Assembly (NCBI GenBank): GCA_020441735.1
Contig: JAGRLQ010000032.1
Location: 22,269-46,802 of the forward strand
Reading direction: 5' to 3'
Length of the DNA stretch: 24,534 nucleotides
Origin: Nitratireductor sp.
Lineage (GTDB): Bacteria; Pseudomonadota; Alphaproteobacteria; Rhizobiales; Rhizobiaceae
The notes under the pieces are model-generated. The model did not search any database. It was not told the origin of the DNA and saw only the letters and a program-made list of their open reading frames with translations. Shown one piece after another: positions 16,140 to 23,373 of this stretch (position 1 is its first letter; each line of letters begins with the position of its first letter). A program made the translations under genes and the position numbers.

Positions 16140-17306
16140 ATGCGCACACACGATCACCAGCAGGGCACGAAACGGCAGAGCGCGCCTGCTCCGCTAAGGG
16201 TATTGCTGTGCCCTGACAAGCCGGACTGGGCTTTCGATAACATTGCAAAGAACATCGAACGGCATTCAGACGACAATCTGATATTCAAACTTTACATGCA
16301 GGACACCCTTGAGCGAGAGCAGATCTTTTTTGAGCGGCTGATGATGAACCGCATCGACGTTTGCCATGTATTCTGGCGTGAGGACCTGTTTTACCTGCTG
16401 TCTCCCAGTACGATTGCCAAGGCGGCACGGGCGATGAATTTCCCGTACGAGGCGCTGGTCCGATCCCTGAGTTCGTGCGCGTTTACCACATCGGTCTACG
16501 ACCACCTGTTCAGCGACGCCAAGCAGCTGCAGGAACGGCGCTACGACTTCGCCCTGATTGATGGCTACACCGCTTCCTCAAAGAAGTTACATGCAATCTA
16601 CAACGGCGAGCCGCAAATTCCCGCCCCTGATGTGATCATTGCCGATGGCGTGGATACCGATCACTTTTCGCCTTCGACAATGGGAGAAACAGGGAGGCAG
16701 CAAAAAGCTGTCGGCTGGGCAGGGAACAGCGCCTGGGGAAAAAACTCCGATGCCGGCGACGTTAAAGGATACCATCGCCTTTTTGCGCCGATGATGGCGG
16801 AGATCAAGCAGAGCGGAAGCAATGTTCAGGAGAGGGTTGCCGACCCTCAGAAAAACCGGATTCCGTTCAGCGAGATGCCGGACTTTTACCGGGGACTGGA
16901 CGTCTTTGTCTGCACTTCGAGCATGGAAGGCACACCCAATCCCCTGCTTGAAGCCATGGCGTGCGGCATACCGGTGGTTTCTACCGATGTCGGCATTGTT
17001 CCGGAGGTTCTCGGCGAGTTGCAAACACGCTTTATCATCGAGGACCCCAAACCTGAGAAATTCTCAAAGGCGGTGACCGAAATTCTTGAAAACCCGTCCC
17101 TGCAGGAAGCGCTCGGCAAGGAAAACAGGCAGCGCGCCCTCGACTGGAGCTGGCAACGGCACTGTGCGGCCTGGTGGCCTTTCTGGCGCGAGGCACTGCA
17201 CAAGGCGACCAACGCCCGCAATGCGCTGCGCCGGGAAGCCTGGCTGCTTTCCCATGCCGAATTCCACTCCGACTTGCACAGTCGGCAAACTTTGTCCGGT
17301 AATTAA
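16140..17306 (+). CDS. Glycosyltransferase family 4 (GT-B fold)
   Basis: The protein has 388 residues. The C-terminal half carries the GT4 donor-site signature: FYRGLDVFVCTSSMEGTPN, with Glu263 and Glu271 forming the EX7E motif, then EAMACGIPVVSTDVGIVPEVL. The N-terminal half is a divergent acceptor domain (RVLLCPDKPDWAFDNIAKNI; DVCHVFWREDLFYLL). GT4 enzymes are retaining transferases that use NDP-sugars in the cytosol to build exopolysaccharide, capsule or lipopolysaccharide. The sugar and acceptor are unknown. I preferred ATG 16140 (AAGG about 10 bases upstream) to ATG 16113, since similarity begins after it. It is the first of three plus-strand genes ending in a GalE-type epimerase, which fits a small glycan-assembly operon. 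Confidence 0.88.
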   Translation: MRTHDHQQGTKRQSAPAPLRVLLCPDKPDWAFDNIAKNIERHSDDNLIFKLYMQDTLEREQIFFERLMMNRIDVCHVFWREDLFYLLSPSTIAKAARAMNFPYEALVRSLSSCAFTTSVYDHLFSDAKQLQERRYDFALIDGYTASSKKLHAIYNGEPQIPAPDVIIADGVDTDHFSPSTMGETGRQQKAVGWAGNSAWGKNSDAGDVKGYHRLFAPMMAEIKQSGSNVQERVADPQKNRIPFSEMPDFYRGLDVFVCTSSMEGTPNPLLEAMACGIPVVSTDVGIVPEVLGELQTRFIIEDPKPEKFSKAVTEILENPSLQEALGKENRQRALDWSWQRHCAAWWPFWREALHKATNARNALRREAWLLSHAEFHSDLHSRQTLSGN

Positions 17307-17324
17307 AGAGTTTTCGGCAGCGCG

Positions 17325-17340
17325 TTACCCAATTGGGTAA
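17325..17340. promoter_or_regulatory. Perfect 16-bp palindrome (operator or terminator hairpin)
   Basis: TTACCCAATTGGGTAA is a perfect 16-base palindrome located 19 bases after the GT4 stop and 64 bases before the next start. As RNA it forms a 6 bp stem with an AATT loop. It is followed after TGTGC by seven T residues (17346-17352), so it may be an intrinsic terminator with a displaced T tract. The symmetry equally fits a dimeric repressor site controlling the unknown gene and the galE-like gene. Confidence 0.5.
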
Positions 17341-17403
17341 TGTGCTTTTTTTGCATTCTGCTTTGCTGTCGAGGGGGCTTTGAATCGACGGATGGAGTGG
17401 ATC

Positions 17404-18363
17404 ATGCATTCACCTGAGATTTCCCAGGTGCTCCGCAACGAGAGATGCGGACTGTTTTTCCTGGCTGGTCTGGACAGGAACAACAAGCACCGGACACTGA
17501 CTGTTCATACGGCCAAGGGCAACCTCTCCGAAGAAAATGAGCGTTTCATACGCGCCCGTTTCGGCGAGTTTGATGCCGATTTGAGCGTTGTGATCCGCCA
17601 TCACGCCTTCAAGAACCTGTTCGAACCAAGATGCCTCGAACACTTTATCGGCACGTTCTCGCATGATGAGATTGTCTGCGATCCGACCGGAGCATTTTCT
17701 CGCGCGGACGATCTTCTTAGCCTTGCCTCGAGGATGCGTTCGGAGTTTGGTCACTGGCTGAAAAAACTGCTATGGCAATCAGAAACCGGCTCGCTGCTTC
17801 TCGTTCTTGACCCCGCCGCCGGCAAGGATCCTGTCGTCAACCCGGCAATGGTGAAGCGCCTTGAAACAACCGCCTGGAATGTCTTTGAAAGTGGCGCCAA
17901 CAGCGACCTTTCGAAGGTACTCAACACGATTTCCGTCGTTACAGAAGTGCCGGCCGGGTCCCATACGCCGGTAGACGCCAGTTCGATTGACACCCCCAAG
18001 GCGAGAAAAAGCCTGGGAGGGGTGATTGCAAAAGTCTCCGGGATTGCGGGCATGATTGGCCTTGGCTCGGCTGCACTCGCCAATGCCCATCTTCCTGAAA
18101 GTCATGAGACCGGCACGGCGCTACCTGGAATATCCGCCTTGAACGGGCTGACGTCGCTGGGAGAAAATGCCCTTGGCCAGCGCAATATGTTTCAGGCGCT
18201 GGGCGGGCTTCGGCTGTATTTCGGAAACTCCGATCCTGAGCTCATGGCAGCCTGCGGAATGGCTGACTTCTTCGCCGGAAAATGCGTGATCGACCGGTAT
18301 TGGAGCGGCGGCAAGGGAGAGCAAATCGAGCCGAGCACCAGTCGGACCAGCTATAGCAACTAA
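17404..18363 (+). CDS. Protein of unknown function in the glycan locus
   Basis: The protein has 319 residues from ATG 17404 (GGAGTGG just upstream; an earlier in-frame start at 17380 is possible). I do not recognise a family. The N-terminal third looks like a soluble alpha/beta domain (CGLFFLAGLDRNNKHRTLTV; FGEFDADLSVVIRHHAF). A middle part includes GSLLLVLDPAAGKDP. A Gly/Ala-rich hydrophobic stretch (GVIAKVSGIAGMIGLGSAAL, about 197-216) could insert in or lie on a membrane. The C-terminus contains LGGLRLYFGNSDPELMAA. The stop is only 13 bases before the galE-like start, so they are co-transcribed. A regulator, scaffold or assembly factor for the glycan is possible, but nothing in the sequence decides this. 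Confidence 0.7.
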   Translation: MHSPEISQVLRNERCGLFFLAGLDRNNKHRTLTVHTAKGNLSEENERFIRARFGEFDADLSVVIRHHAFKNLFEPRCLEHFIGTFSHDEIVCDPTGAFSRADDLLSLASRMRSEFGHWLKKLLWQSETGSLLLVLDPAAGKDPVVNPAMVKRLETTAWNVFESGANSDLSKVLNTISVVTEVPAGSHTPVDASSIDTPKARKSLGGVIAKVSGIAGMIGLGSAALANAHLPESHETGTALPGISALNGLTSLGENALGQRNMFQALGGLRLYFGNSDPELMAACGMADFFAGKCVIDRYWSGGKGEQIEPSTSRTSYSN

Positions 18364-18378
18364 CGCAGATTTCCCGTG

Positions 18379-19455
18379 ATGTTACCGCCTCAAAACGTGC
18401 TGATTGTAGGCGGAGCGGGTTACATCGGTTCGCACGTCGCCTTGACGTTGCTGCGGCAGGGGATTCAAACCACGATTGCCGACAATTTGAGCACGTCAGA
18501 TGAAGCTGTCGTTGCCACGCTTCGGCAGTTTGGCGCAAACAGGCTGCGCTTCGTCAAGGCCGACATGCTTTCGAAAAGACAGCTTGCGGAACTCTACAGC
18601 TCAACAAAGCCGGATGTAACAATACATCTGGCAGGCTTGAAGCAGGTCGCCGAGTCCTTCGCGGAGCCCGGCAGGTATCACCGCACCAATGTGGGTGGCT
18701 TGGCGAATGTTCTAGCGGCGATGGATGAGAGCGGATGCCGGCAAATGGTATTCTCCTCTTCCGCATCGGTATACGGCAATCCTGAATACCTGCCCATGGA
18801 TGAAAAACATCCCACTGCTCCCCTTTCGCCATACGGAGAGTCGAAGCTGAAGTGCGAAGGGCTGCTCAAACAATGGGCCTCAGGCGGAAGCGGGCGCCGG
18901 TGTGCTGTATTGCGGTATTTCAATCCGGTGGGCTGCGATCCATATCTGCGAATGCATCGAACACACTGCCCCGCAGCTCAGCCGTCTTTGGCTGACACGA
19001 TTGCACAGGTGGCAAGCGGCAGGCTTGGTCAGCTTGAGGTTTTCGGCTCGGACTACCACACTGCGGATGGCACCTGCGTGCGCGATTTTGTTCACATCAG
19101 CGATATCGCCGAAGCCCATCTGAGTGCTTTGGAGATGCTGAGCACGATGAGGGAAGAACACGCGATCCTGAACCTTGGCAGCGGAAAGGGAACCACGGTT
19201 TTGCAGCTTGTCGCCGCATTCGAAGCGACTTCCGGGATCGCCATTCCGCACAGGTTTAGACCGCGCCGGCAAGGAGATGTACCTGAGAGCTGGGCTGATA
19301 TTTCCTCGGCGCGTGAGAGGATGAACTGGGAACCGCGCTACAGCCGTGAAGATATCTGCCGTGCAATCCGACCGGTCGGCAGCGGCGAAGCTATCAGCCG
19401 ACTGTTGCCCCCGCTTCCGCCTGCCTCAGTGAGAGAGCAACCAGCTCATTTGTAA
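18379..19455 (+). CDS. galE: UDP-glucose 4-epimerase-like SDR (GalE type)
   Basis: The protein has 358 residues, slightly longer than the usual 338-340. An NAD-binding motif VGGAGYIGSH (10-19), catalytic Ser in SSSASVYG (126-133), Tyr152 and Lys156 in PYGESK, and RYFNPVGCDP identify an extended SDR epimerase of the GalE group. It interconverts UDP-glucose and UDP-galactose and thus feeds sugar donors to the GT4 encoded upstream. The nucleotide-binding loop, usually NNLMPYIAQVA, is PSLADTIAQVA here. The residue matching E. coli Tyr299 is Ser304 (GDVPESWAD), so UDP-N-acetyl sugars may also fit. The C-terminal tail after residue 325 is divergent. ATG 18379 or GTG 18376 may start translation; there is no strong ribosome site, which suggests coupling. 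Confidence 0.88.
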   Translation: MLPPQNVLIVGGAGYIGSHVALTLLRQGIQTTIADNLSTSDEAVVATLRQFGANRLRFVKADMLSKRQLAELYSSTKPDVTIHLAGLKQVAESFAEPGRYHRTNVGGLANVLAAMDESGCRQMVFSSSASVYGNPEYLPMDEKHPTAPLSPYGESKLKCEGLLKQWASGGSGRRCAVLRYFNPVGCDPYLRMHRTHCPAAQPSLADTIAQVASGRLGQLEVFGSDYHTADGTCVRDFVHISDIAEAHLSALEMLSTMREEHAILNLGSGKGTTVLQLVAAFEATSGIAIPHRFRPRRQGDVPESWADISSARERMNWEPRYSREDICRAIRPVGSGEAISRLLPPLPPASVREQPAHL

Positions 19456-19548
19456 ATTGTTTCCCCGGCAACGCTAGCCTGCTCTCCTGCCAGCAAGGCA
19501 CCAAAAACCCGCAACCATTTAGAACGAGTTCCGGGACGCAAGGTCATT

Positions 19549-20196
19549 TCATACGGACTGATCGCCGTTTCTTTCCCCGGCTGTGGAAACAGCTTCCTTG
19601 ACATAGGAGTCTATCAAGCGGTCGATGGCCTTTCTGGCGACGCGGTTATGTTCGGTTCCAAACTCCAGCGTGGCTACAAAACTCCAGTGCGCATGCATCA
19701 TTGATACGAACAGGAATGACAGTTCTTGGCATGCCCGGCTGTTGAGTTCGGGATGCGCAATGGCCAACTCATGAATGATAACCTGAGCGAGCGTCTTGTA
19801 CTTAGTATGAAGGCGCTCTTTCAATGCGCCTGAACCAACCGCATAGGAGAAAAACGAGTCATATACTTCCAGGTTTTCCGGCATGGGGTGGTCTTTCGCC
19901 ATCCCGAAGAAGAAGTCCTTGAAGAACTCAAGCCGCTCGACCTGGCCTACCTTCACAATGCCGGCAACCAGAATGTCCTGGTACTCCTTGCCAAGATAGT
20001 CACACAACTCAACAATCAAGGCGTCGAGATCATCGTAGTAATAGCGGACCAGCTGACGGGACAGGCCTGCTTCATTGGCGACTGCCTCAAATGAAAATGC
20101 CCTGAGGCCCTGGGTTGTGAGCAGACGTGTGGTTGCTTTCAGTATCTGGGTCTTCTTGTCCTCAGCCTGCGTTTCCTGGTGTGAACCGGTATTCAT
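19549..20196 (-). CDS. TetR-family transcriptional regulator
   Basis: The protein has 215 residues. An N-terminal TetR DNA-binding domain (KKTQILKATTRLLTTQGLRA, then FEAVANEAGLSRQLVRYYYD, about 14-55) is followed by an all-helical ligand domain (LEFFKDFFFGMAKDHP, HAHWSFVATLEFG). ATG 20196 is fixed by GGGGGGAGG a few bases upstream; the frame extends 20 codons further without similarity. Its likely targets are its own promoter and perhaps the LuxR-HTH gene on the other side of the intergenic region, or the CMD/MaoC pair beyond it. The effector is unknown. It converges on the galE-like gene with 93 bases between and no clear terminator. Confidence 0.9.
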   Translation of the reverse strand: MNTGSHQETQAEDKKTQILKATTRLLTTQGLRAFSFEAVANEAGLSRQLVRYYYDDLDALIVELCDYLGKEYQDILVAGIVKVGQVERLEFFKDFFFGMAKDHPMPENLEVYDSFFSYAVGSGALKERLHTKYKTLAQVIIHELAIAHPELNSRACQELSFLFVSMMHAHWSFVATLEFGTEHNRVARKAIDRLIDSYVKEAVSTAGERNGDQSV

Positions 20197-20278
20197 CCAT
20201 CCTCCCCCCAAAGCCGCCCACCCAGCATCAATATTGAGAAAAGGGCGGATTTTCAAAAAGAAAAGCTAAAGCGTTTTC

Positions 20279-20306
20279 GGATTGAAAGCGCAAAATGCGC
20301 AAATCC
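20279..20306. promoter_or_regulatory. Interrupted dyad, candidate TetR operator
   Basis: Outer arms GGATT (20279-20283) and AATCC (20302-20306) flank inner arms GCGCA (20288-20292) and TGCGC (20296-20300). The nested symmetry upstream of the TetR gene is the kind of site a TetR dimer uses for autorepression. There is no T tract, so a terminator is unlikely. Confidence 0.4.
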
Positions 20307-20406
20307 AAATGACAGGCATTTCCAAGCCATTGTTTTGAAAAATTTTTTGCAATCCTTCCCTCCGTCCGGTCCGTTTATTTTTTCAAATTGCAAACCCCTG
20401 CACTAA

Positions 20407-20436
20407 TTGACCTTATCTCTTTGATTAAATTACAAT
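20407..20436 (+). promoter_or_regulatory. Candidate sigma-70-type promoter for the LuxR-HTH gene
   Basis: TTGACC (20407-20412) and TACAAT (20431-20436) are separated by 18 bases and both are close to consensus. The start point would fall near 20443, giving a leader of about 140 bases before ATG 20582. Confidence 0.5.
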
Positions 20437-20444
20437 TTTATGGC

Positions 20445-20459
20445 GCATCAGGTTGATGC
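20445..20459. promoter_or_regulatory. Dyad at the predicted transcription start
   Basis: GCATCA-GGT-TGATGC is a perfect 6 bp inverted repeat with a 3-base spacer. It begins about two bases after the predicted start point of the LuxR-HTH transcript, a classic repressor position. Confidence 0.4.
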
Positions 20460-20581
20460 ATTAGCCAGCATGATCCACAGCGCAGTGTGCCCGAAATGGC
20501 AAGCACCAAGTTAACCCGGTGTGGACACTATGATGAACCCATCGCAGCATCAGGCTGTAACCAGTCGCTTTCGGTAGACCG

Positions 20582-21202
20582 ATGAGAAGAGAAGCACTCG
20601 ACACAGTGTTTTCCCTTTTACCGGCGCACAGCGCGGTTTCGGCGATTGAGAGGATCACCGAGCGCGCCTCCGACGACGTCAAACTCGAAGCATTCGAGAT
20701 AAGGTGGGCGGAGTTTGAACTTGATGGCCGGTTCGTTCGCGGCGGTGTGAGCGACATGTCCGATCTCACCACACACATCATCACAGACAGCCAGCGCGAT
20801 TTCGGCATCGATCTGCTCGTCAGGCGAGCAGCCCAAGGCAATCTTGTTGCCGGAACGCTTGACTGGATTTCCCGGCATGATCTTCTTCTGTGGTACCTGC
20901 CTTACAGATTTCACGACGGGAAAGGCAGAACCGGGATCAGACTTCGCGGCCTGATTATCTCCGACGATCTCTTTGGCAGGATCATGGCGACTTTCAACGG
21001 CGCATCCCAACTGACGGCTGCTGAAAAAAGGACCATTTTTCAAATCGTGGGCGGGCTGGAACTCCGCCAGGCCGCAGAGCTGGACAACGTTTCCTATGAA
21101 ACCAAGCGGGCGCACACAAAAGCAGCCTGCGAGAAGCTGCAATGCGCCGGGCAGAAGGACCTAGTGAGAAAGGCGATGGGACAACTGTTTCATCTGATGT
21201 AG
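20582..21202 (+). CDS. LuxR-type HTH regulator with unrecognised sensor domain
   Basis: The protein has 206 residues. Residues about 143-206 form a GerE-like helix-turn-helix (LTAAEKRTIFQIVGGLELRQ, then VSYETKRAHTKAACEKLQCA), with the expected LTxxE start. The first 140 residues form a mixed alpha/beta region with no response-regulator Asp pocket and no autoinducer-domain landmarks. The ATG is the first possible start after an in-frame stop at 20558. It converges on the MaoC-like gene with about 200 bases between them. It may regulate the CMD/MaoC operon or respond to the TetR regulator. I cannot exclude that it is a shortened member of a longer family, since the frame stays open after its TAG for about 71 codons without recognisable similarity. 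Confidence 0.7.
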   Translation: MRREALDTVFSLLPAHSAVSAIERITERASDDVKLEAFEIRWAEFELDGRFVRGGVSDMSDLTTHIITDSQRDFGIDLLVRRAAQGNLVAGTLDWISRHDLLLWYLPYRFHDGKGRTGIRLRGLIISDDLFGRIMATFNGASQLTAAEKRTIFQIVGGLELRQAAELDNVSYETKRAHTKAACEKLQCAGQKDLVRKAMGQLFHLM

Positions 21203-21401
21203 GGCTACTCAGAACTGAAGCCCTCGGAAACCATCAAACCGCCAGCCGCGAGATTCAGAACCGATGCAAACAGGCTTGCGAGCGTGCCCCCTGTTTCGAA
21301 GACTGGTTTTCTTTCGGAATGGGCTGTCAGTCCCGGTTCAAACGATCTTGGCCTCCAGCAACTCAGCCATTGTCCTTCGCCCAGTGTCCAAGGTGGACGG
21401 A

Positions 21402-22265
21402 TCAGGATGCATCCTTCCTGAATTCCGCACTTGCACGAATGCTGAGACCGCCCGCATCATCCAACGCCCACAACTCCGCCCCTTCCCCGTTCAAGCGACC
21501 GCAAGCCTGGAAAGGCCGTTTTTCAAACAACGGAGAGGTAGAACGGTAGGAGAAGCTTTTGAGCGGTTTGCCTGCACTCTGCACCGCCAGTTGCGCAAGA
21601 CAGGTGGCAACAAGTTGCCCATGCACCACCAGGGCAGGATAGCCTTCGGCCAGGGTGAATTCACGATCAAAATGAATGCGGTGCGCACTGAACAGGAGCG
21701 CGGAATACCGGAACAGCATCCGCTCGTCCGGAAGATAGGTCTTCGACCACTCGGCAGCCGGCAGTTCCTTTTGCGGCGCGGCCCCCGTGCTTGCGCTGTG
21801 ACTGACTTCCTTGCGGTAGACAATCTTCTGATCGTCGATGATGAGCGGCCCTTCTTCACCGGTATATTCCTGCCTGACATTGACCAGATAGAACGCGCCG
21901 CTACGGCCCTGCTTTGGAAGGATGCTCGTTACCGTGCCGGTACGCCGAACCCGTGCACCCGCGCGCAGAGGCGCGATAAACTGGACATCCGAACCTGCAA
22001 ACATGCGCTTGAAGAATGGCAGGTCCGGCAGGTTCCTGCCGCGCACCGGGTGTCCGTTATGATCAAGACCGGCATGCGCGACGATGGGCAGGCAGTAAAG
22101 CCAGTGAGTCAGAGGCAGGACTTCATCGCCATCCATCGTATCCGGAACACTGAAATCAAGCGTGGCGGCAAGCCTTCTGCTCGTCAGCGGGCATATTCTC
22201 TCTTCGACGATTTCCGCCTCGAGGGCAGAGAGAACATCGTCAAGATTGTTCGGAGCGGCGGTCAT
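21402..22265 (-). CDS. MaoC/HTD2-like acyl-CoA hydratase (FAS1-type dehydratase)
   Basis: The protein has 287 residues with a double hot-dog layout. An N-terminal FAS1-like dehydratase half (ATLDFSVPDTMDGDEVLPLT, MFAGSDVQFIAPLRAGARVR) joins a C-terminal MaoC-like half. The active-site-like segment there is FSAHRIHFDREFTLAEGYP followed by LVVHGQLVATCLAQL, matching itaconyl-CoA/mesaconyl-C4-CoA hydratase-type proteins. It should add water to a C=C bond of a CoA thioester. ATG 22265 overlaps the TGA of the CMD-like gene (ATGA); an upstream GTG-type start at 22289 would overlap it more. The neighbouring BKACE remnant suggests a CoA-ester or beta-keto acid pathway. The exact substrate is not inferable. 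Confidence 0.85.
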   Translation of the reverse strand: MTAAPNNLDDVLSALEAEIVEERICPLTSRRLAATLDFSVPDTMDGDEVLPLTHWLYCLPIVAHAGLDHNGHPVRGRNLPDLPFFKRMFAGSDVQFIAPLRAGARVRRTGTVTSILPKQGRSGAFYLVNVRQEYTGEEGPLIIDDQKIVYRKEVSHSASTGAAPQKELPAAEWSKTYLPDERMLFRYSALLFSAHRIHFDREFTLAEGYPALVVHGQLVATCLAQLAVQSAGKPLKSFSYRSTSPLFEKRPFQACGRLNGEGAELWALDDAGGLSIRASAEFRKDAS

Positions 22266-22693
22266 GCGTCGGGCTTCAGGCTGCCCCAATTGAGCTCAAC
22301 CCCCTCGGCCTCCAATTCCTCGATCACCGCATTGAGGTGATGATAGGACGTGTTCGATACCGGCAGTCCGCAATAGACTGCCTGCTGCAGCATGATTTCC
22401 TTGATGTCTTCCAGCGAAAAGTTGTCACGCAGCGCAGCGCGCAGATGCATGACAAATTCTTCCCATCTGCCTAGCGCCATCATCGTGCCAAGGACGAGGA
22501 TGCGGCGGGTACGATAGTCGAAGCCATCCCTGCCCCAGACATCGGCCCAACCGTATTGGGTGAGCATGTCCTGAAATTCCTTGTTCAACGGCGTCGTATT
22601 CTCAACCGCCTTGTCGACATGCGCCTCGCCGAGAATTCTGCGACGAACCTTCATGCCGGCTGCGTATTTCTCATCCATCTCATTATTGCTCAT
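22262..22693 (-). CDS. Carboxymuconolactone decarboxylase-family protein (PcaC-like)
   Basis: The protein has 143 residues. The sequence follows PcaC-type members of the CMD family: NKEFQDMLTQYGWADVWGR, DYRTRRILVLGTMMALGRWE, EFVMHLRAALRDNFSLEDIK, then LQQAVYCGLPVSNTSYHHL. The AhpD-type CxxC peroxidatic pair is absent, so decarboxylase-like or isomerase-like chemistry is more likely than peroxidase. In the beta-ketoadipate pathway the enzyme decarboxylates 4-carboxymuconolactone; here there are no other pca genes, so a related lactone or unsaturated acid is possible. ATG 22693 has AGAGAAG about 6 bases upstream; the frame extends ten codons further. It is coupled to the MaoC-like gene by a four-base overlap. 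Confidence 0.87.
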   Translation of the reverse strand: MSNNEMDEKYAAGMKVRRRILGEAHVDKAVENTTPLNKEFQDMLTQYGWADVWGRDGFDYRTRRILVLGTMMALGRWEEFVMHLRAALRDNFSLEDIKEIMLQQAVYCGLPVSNTSYHHLNAVIEELEAEGVELNWGSLKPDA

Positions 22694-22741
22694 GCATCTT
22701 CTCTCTGACTTGGCATCCCGCACTGCAGTTTACTTCAACCG

Positions 22742-23061
22742 CTACGTCTCCGCCATCATCGGTGCAAGCCCGAGTATTAAACAAGCTTCCCGGCGTGATG
22801 CCGGATGGTGGGCGTATTCGGCGCAAAGGCCGGCAACGCGTTCCACAAGCTCGGCATTGCTGCGCGCGAGCCTGTTTCCATTATAGCGGATATTGTCTTT
22901 CCGACCGGTGCGGCAATGCCCGCCTATCTGCAGGCGCCAGTGATTGACCTTCAGTCGATGGCGCCCCAACCGGTTACCCCCCAGTGGCTTGAACGCGACC
23001 TTTGGGGCAATTTTGCCATTGTCTCTGGGAGGGATGCCATTGCCAATGCCGGCGTGATCTC
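22742..23061 (-). pseudogene. Remnant of a BKACE (beta-keto acid cleavage enzyme, DUF849) gene, C-terminal part
   Basis: The minus frame ends with DNIRYNGNRLARSNAELVER and, after a short variable part, REACLILGL. This closely matches the C-terminus of BKACE/3-keto-5-aminohexanoate cleavage proteins (usual pattern GGHVRVGLEDN, RLARSNAELVERV, EARxILGL). Just before it, LGRHRLKVNHWRLQIGGHCR corresponds to the family's GRHQLPxNTLALALGGHVR but with altered key residues. The frame is closed by a stop at 23060-23062, leaving about 106 codons of a family near 300, so the catalytic N-terminal barrel is gone. It lies in the same orientation as, and just upstream of, the CMD gene. It was probably part of that operon before deletion. 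Confidence 0.65.
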
Positions 23062-23097
23062 AGGCGATGCCTTGAATTGCGAAACGGCTGATCAGAC

Positions 23098-23317
23098 TCA
23101 TAACCGGACGCCACGCGCCACGACTTGCCTGATCAACCGGTTTCCTCTGGCAGTGCCCCGTTTGTGCAGTGGTTTCCCAACACTGCAGAGCGAAGTCAGT
23201 TCAGCATTTGCAACAGCATGAAGCTGGCAGCATTGTGCAACCTTACCTGACGGACCCAGGCCACACACGAAGGTTCGGACAGTTTGGAACCGAAGTTCGA
23301 AAATCTGCCTAGAACTC
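23098..23317 (-). pseudogene. Possible remnant of a beta-hydroxyacid dehydrogenase-type gene
   Basis: A minus-strand frame running out of the IS boundary reads SRQIFELRFQTVRTFVCGLG, then PSGKVAQCCQL and AVANAEL. This loosely resembles the segment around the GPVGSGQxxKxxNQ motif that follows the Rossmann domain of 3-hydroxyisobutyrate dehydrogenase-like enzymes. It is cut at its 5' side by the IS element and ends at a stop at 23098. The similarity is weak and by eye only. If right, the order dehydrogenase, BKACE, CMD, MaoC would describe a former catabolic operon. Confidence 0.3.
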
Positions 23318-23343
23318 TGATCCTCCCCCAATGAAGTGGTCCG
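23318..23343 (+). repeat. Left terminal inverted repeat of the IS3-family element
   Basis: The outer end begins TGATCC and the repeat runs inward to GTGGTCCG. It aligns with the reverse complement of the right end over 25-26 bases with a few mismatches and one single-base gap. Confidence 0.8.
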
Positions 23344-23373
23344 CCGTTATAGTTAGGAAAACGGAGGATCATA

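Larger units (their letters stand above)
20197..20581. promoter_or_regulatory. Long divergent regulatory region with dyads
   Basis: This 385-base AT-rich region lies between the TetR gene (minus) and the LuxR-HTH gene (plus). It contains two dyads and a good plus-strand promoter, listed separately. Near 20230-20260 a minus-strand TTGAAA-N17-TATTGA pair could drive the TetR gene. Two short frames in the plus-strand leader (20470-20514 and 20530-20577) are probably chance. The octamer GCATCAGG occurs at 20445 and again at 20547. Confidence 0.5.

Noticed and set aside
21338..21412. A 24-codon minus-strand frame overlapping the MaoC stop, ending MAELLEAKIV
   Set aside because: The ending vaguely recalls the C-terminus of CaiB-type CoA transferases, but it is far too short to support a remnant.
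21203..21417. Continuation of the LuxR-HTH frame past its TAG stop for about 71 codons
   Set aside because: The translation shows no recognisable domain and overlaps the end of the MaoC gene; a readthrough or truncated fusion is not supported.
21264..22340. A 358-codon plus-strand open frame
   Set aside because: It is antisense to the MaoC-like gene, whose hot-dog domain sequence is convincing; the plus-strand product has no family features.
22805..23221. A 138-codon plus-strand frame that superficially looks protein-like
   Set aside because: It is antisense to the recognisable BKACE C-terminal remnant, which explains the coding-like composition.
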